Origin: Glandiceps talaboti | Lineage: Eukaryota > Hemichordata > Enteropneusta > Spengelidae | DNA: 64,000 bases | Assembly: GCF_964340395.1 (NCBI RefSeq) | Contig: NC_135553.1 | Span: forward strand, 24,013,449-24,077,448 | Direction: 5' to 3' | In this document: positions 62,087-64,000 of the stretch, in pieces | How positions within the stretch are numbered: position 1 is the stretch's first letter | How the letters are laid out: each line of letters opens with the position of its first letter | Notes under the pieces: generated by a model | Told to the model about the DNA's origin: nothing | Seen by the model: only the letters and a program-made list of their open reading frames with translations | The model's database searches: none | Translations under genes and position numbers: made by a program

Positions 62087-63830
62087 ACCACATCCTCCAA
62101 AAAGAGAACTACCGAAACTAACTAAAGTAGTGTAAATTTGTTAATGCCTCCTCCAAGTTTCTAACTTGAGTGCTGATGATCAATCGAGTATCGGATTAGA
62201 ATGTCGATTAAGTGTCTGACCATCCATAGTCTGACTGATCTATATAGGACAGCTAGTCTAGCCATGGATGTACTAGGCTCACTAATGGTCTAGCATTCTT
62301 GCAAATCAGAGTTGTGCTGTTACTTCTTCCGCGACACTGCGAAGCACCTTGGACGGTGCCGTAAAAGAGGCTGTGGTTTACGACGATGTTGGTCTAGAAG
62401 AGAAGATTGATCTTACATAAACGCTAAAATTAATATGAAAGAATCTTGGACTGAAATCCTGGTTTCAAAAACAAAGTGTAGTATTCTCCGTTTTTAGAGC
62501 GCACACAGTCAAGTGAAGAAATAAACTAAAAATACATCGTTGAGGGCATCGTTATCATCCGTGGAACTGGATAAGTAGAATGCACCAAACGACTGATCTT
62601 GCCAGTTTAACTTTAAAAGTGATCAGTAGATTATAGCGAACAGGTTTACTTGGCATAAATATGGATGTATTCTCTTTAACACTCACGATTTTAATAACAG
62701 TTAACAAAACAGTTCATTTCTACAACATACTTCCATGATATAATCGATCACCTGAATGTGTTATTTCTCTTCAGTATCGATTACCGTTACTGTACTCATA
62801 AAAATCCGTATTGAAGTATGTCGAGACATGGTTATTTCAGTATGTGTTCCATGTATTGATGCATAACTGAGATACAAGCACACAGCTGACAATGAGGTCA
62901 AAGGAATACAATGAAAAGAAACATTAGTACATATATGCATAGTTAAACAATGCGAATTCTACATTATCGCATGTAAAGCTATTTCTCAACCGTAAAATAC
63001 TAGTAAAGGATGATGCATAAATTAGATATCTGGTGACTAACAGTATGAATAAATGCTGACATTTGGTGCCCTCCTTGCTTTTTATTGTTCCGCTACATAT
63101 TATGCCTAGACGTTTGTATCGATCGCCCTCAGTCTCCGTCTCGTTGAAAATTTCAGGTCACAAAGTTCAAGTTTGTATTTGGAAGAAAGTTTCATTCAGC
63201 TTGTGCATGTTTCTGAATACATACATATAGTATTTTGTCATATATAGGAGATACCGATATATATGGACAATTACACAGTATGTGGGTATACGTATATACT
63301 AGTCGGTACATGAACACATACATACGGAATACAGATAAGTTATTCAATGTGGATACGTATATACACAGCCATGGTATGTATGGCGCCCCCAATTTACTTT
63401 AATTACTTTATACTCCTGATTTTATTCAGCGGGTTATACATTCTTTTGACTCTCGTCTGCCACCTGTTGATACTTTATAGTCCAGGTCGTTTGTCCTTGT
63501 GAGTTGGATGTACGGAGCCGTGCAAGCTATCCATGTACCAGTTTTATCTGTTAATTTACCGAGCCCAGGTCCGAGGTTTTGTTACAAAACCATTATGTCA
63601 TTTACTGTGAAATTTGTCCTTGGTCATTCTTATCAGTAAAATTAACAGTGTATCAATACAACCATTTCTTTGTAAGACTTTTATTAATTTGTTGTCAAGA
63701 ATTAAATGATAAGCTTTGGTGTCATTTCTTTTGACCGTGTATTGTGTCCAAGAGATGTAATTCGGAATTGTTCAAATTTGTATCAGAAAATGAAATATAT
63801 GATCAGAGCATTTAAATTGTATATGTATTA
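62087..63830. other. H4-H2B spacer, last unit
   Basis: No gene seen. The first half follows the type at 24850-25700, the second half the type at 49620-50480. Confidence 0.6.
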
Positions 63831-64000
63831 TTTTCTGATCATTACCTGCATGATCAATCGCTCCCTTCAAAATGGTACATTTCCAGATGTCTGGAAGGAG
63901 GCAACCGTCGTACCATTGGTCAAAAAAGCAGCTGGCGGTATAGAGTTGTCTAATTATCGACCTGTTAGTAACCTGTCATTCATTTCCAAGCTAGTAGAAC
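63831..64000 (+). mobile_element. CR1/L2-like LINE relic, cut by window end (copy e)
   Basis: Starts at the same site as copies b and d. It has the FPDVWKEATVVPLVKK and NYRPVSNLSFISKL motifs and an open frame to the last base. It runs off the window, so the next H2B-H2A pair should lie just beyond, probably with a long copy like 50480-51979. Confidence 0.85.

Overview
The window is a eukaryotic (metazoan) tandem histone array. Intron-less core histone genes end in the metazoan 3' stem-loop plus a purine-rich downstream element. The divergent H2B/H2A promoters carry TATA, CCAAT and an H2B octamer, and the spacers are AT-rich and full of non-LTR retrotransposon debris. The histone sequences and the LINE types (including an ORF1 with a 2A-like DxExNPGP motif) fit a marine invertebrate such as a non-vertebrate deuterostome or a lophotrochozoan. 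I cannot name the species.

The repeat unit is about 7 kb: H2B (minus) <- shared ~346 bp promoter -> H2A (plus), spacer, H4 (plus), spacer. The window holds 7 intact H2B genes, 7 intact H2A genes, 8 intact H4 genes and one truncated H4 pseudogene. No H3 or H1 gene is present. Two units (between the H4 genes at 10776 and 17453, and at 43436 and 48038) have lost the H2B-H2A pair. At about 13.06 and 18.89 kb a lone H2B-type 3' stem-loop survives without its gene. H2A and H2B share a nearly identical ~75 bp 3' cassette in inverted orientation, and H4 carries a related one.

The H2A-H4 spacers carry a ~290 bp inverted-repeat (MITE-like) element, and four of them also carry an ~880 bp insertion ending in a long hairpin. 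The H4-H2B spacers carry, in five units, the 3' end of a CR1/L2-like LINE fixed ~50 bp beyond the H2B 3' signal. Two spacers hold a probable minus-strand solo LTR and LINE C-terminal relics. One MITE is split by a 5'-truncated L1-like element (13697-15479, minus). One spacer holds a nearly full-length ~5.0 kb LINE (56333-61374) with a 12 bp target-site duplication, an ORF1 with a 2A-like site, and an endonuclease/RT ORF2; both ORFs are lightly broken.

Within each unit, H2A, H2B and H4 supply three of the four nucleosome core proteins for S phase, with co-ordinate expression from the divergent promoter and shared 3' processing signals. H3 must come from elsewhere. Near-identical proteins with scattered silent changes, shared unit-specific insertions and hybrid junctions point to concerted evolution by unequal exchange and gene conversion, with local decay of promoters, leader and 3' signals.
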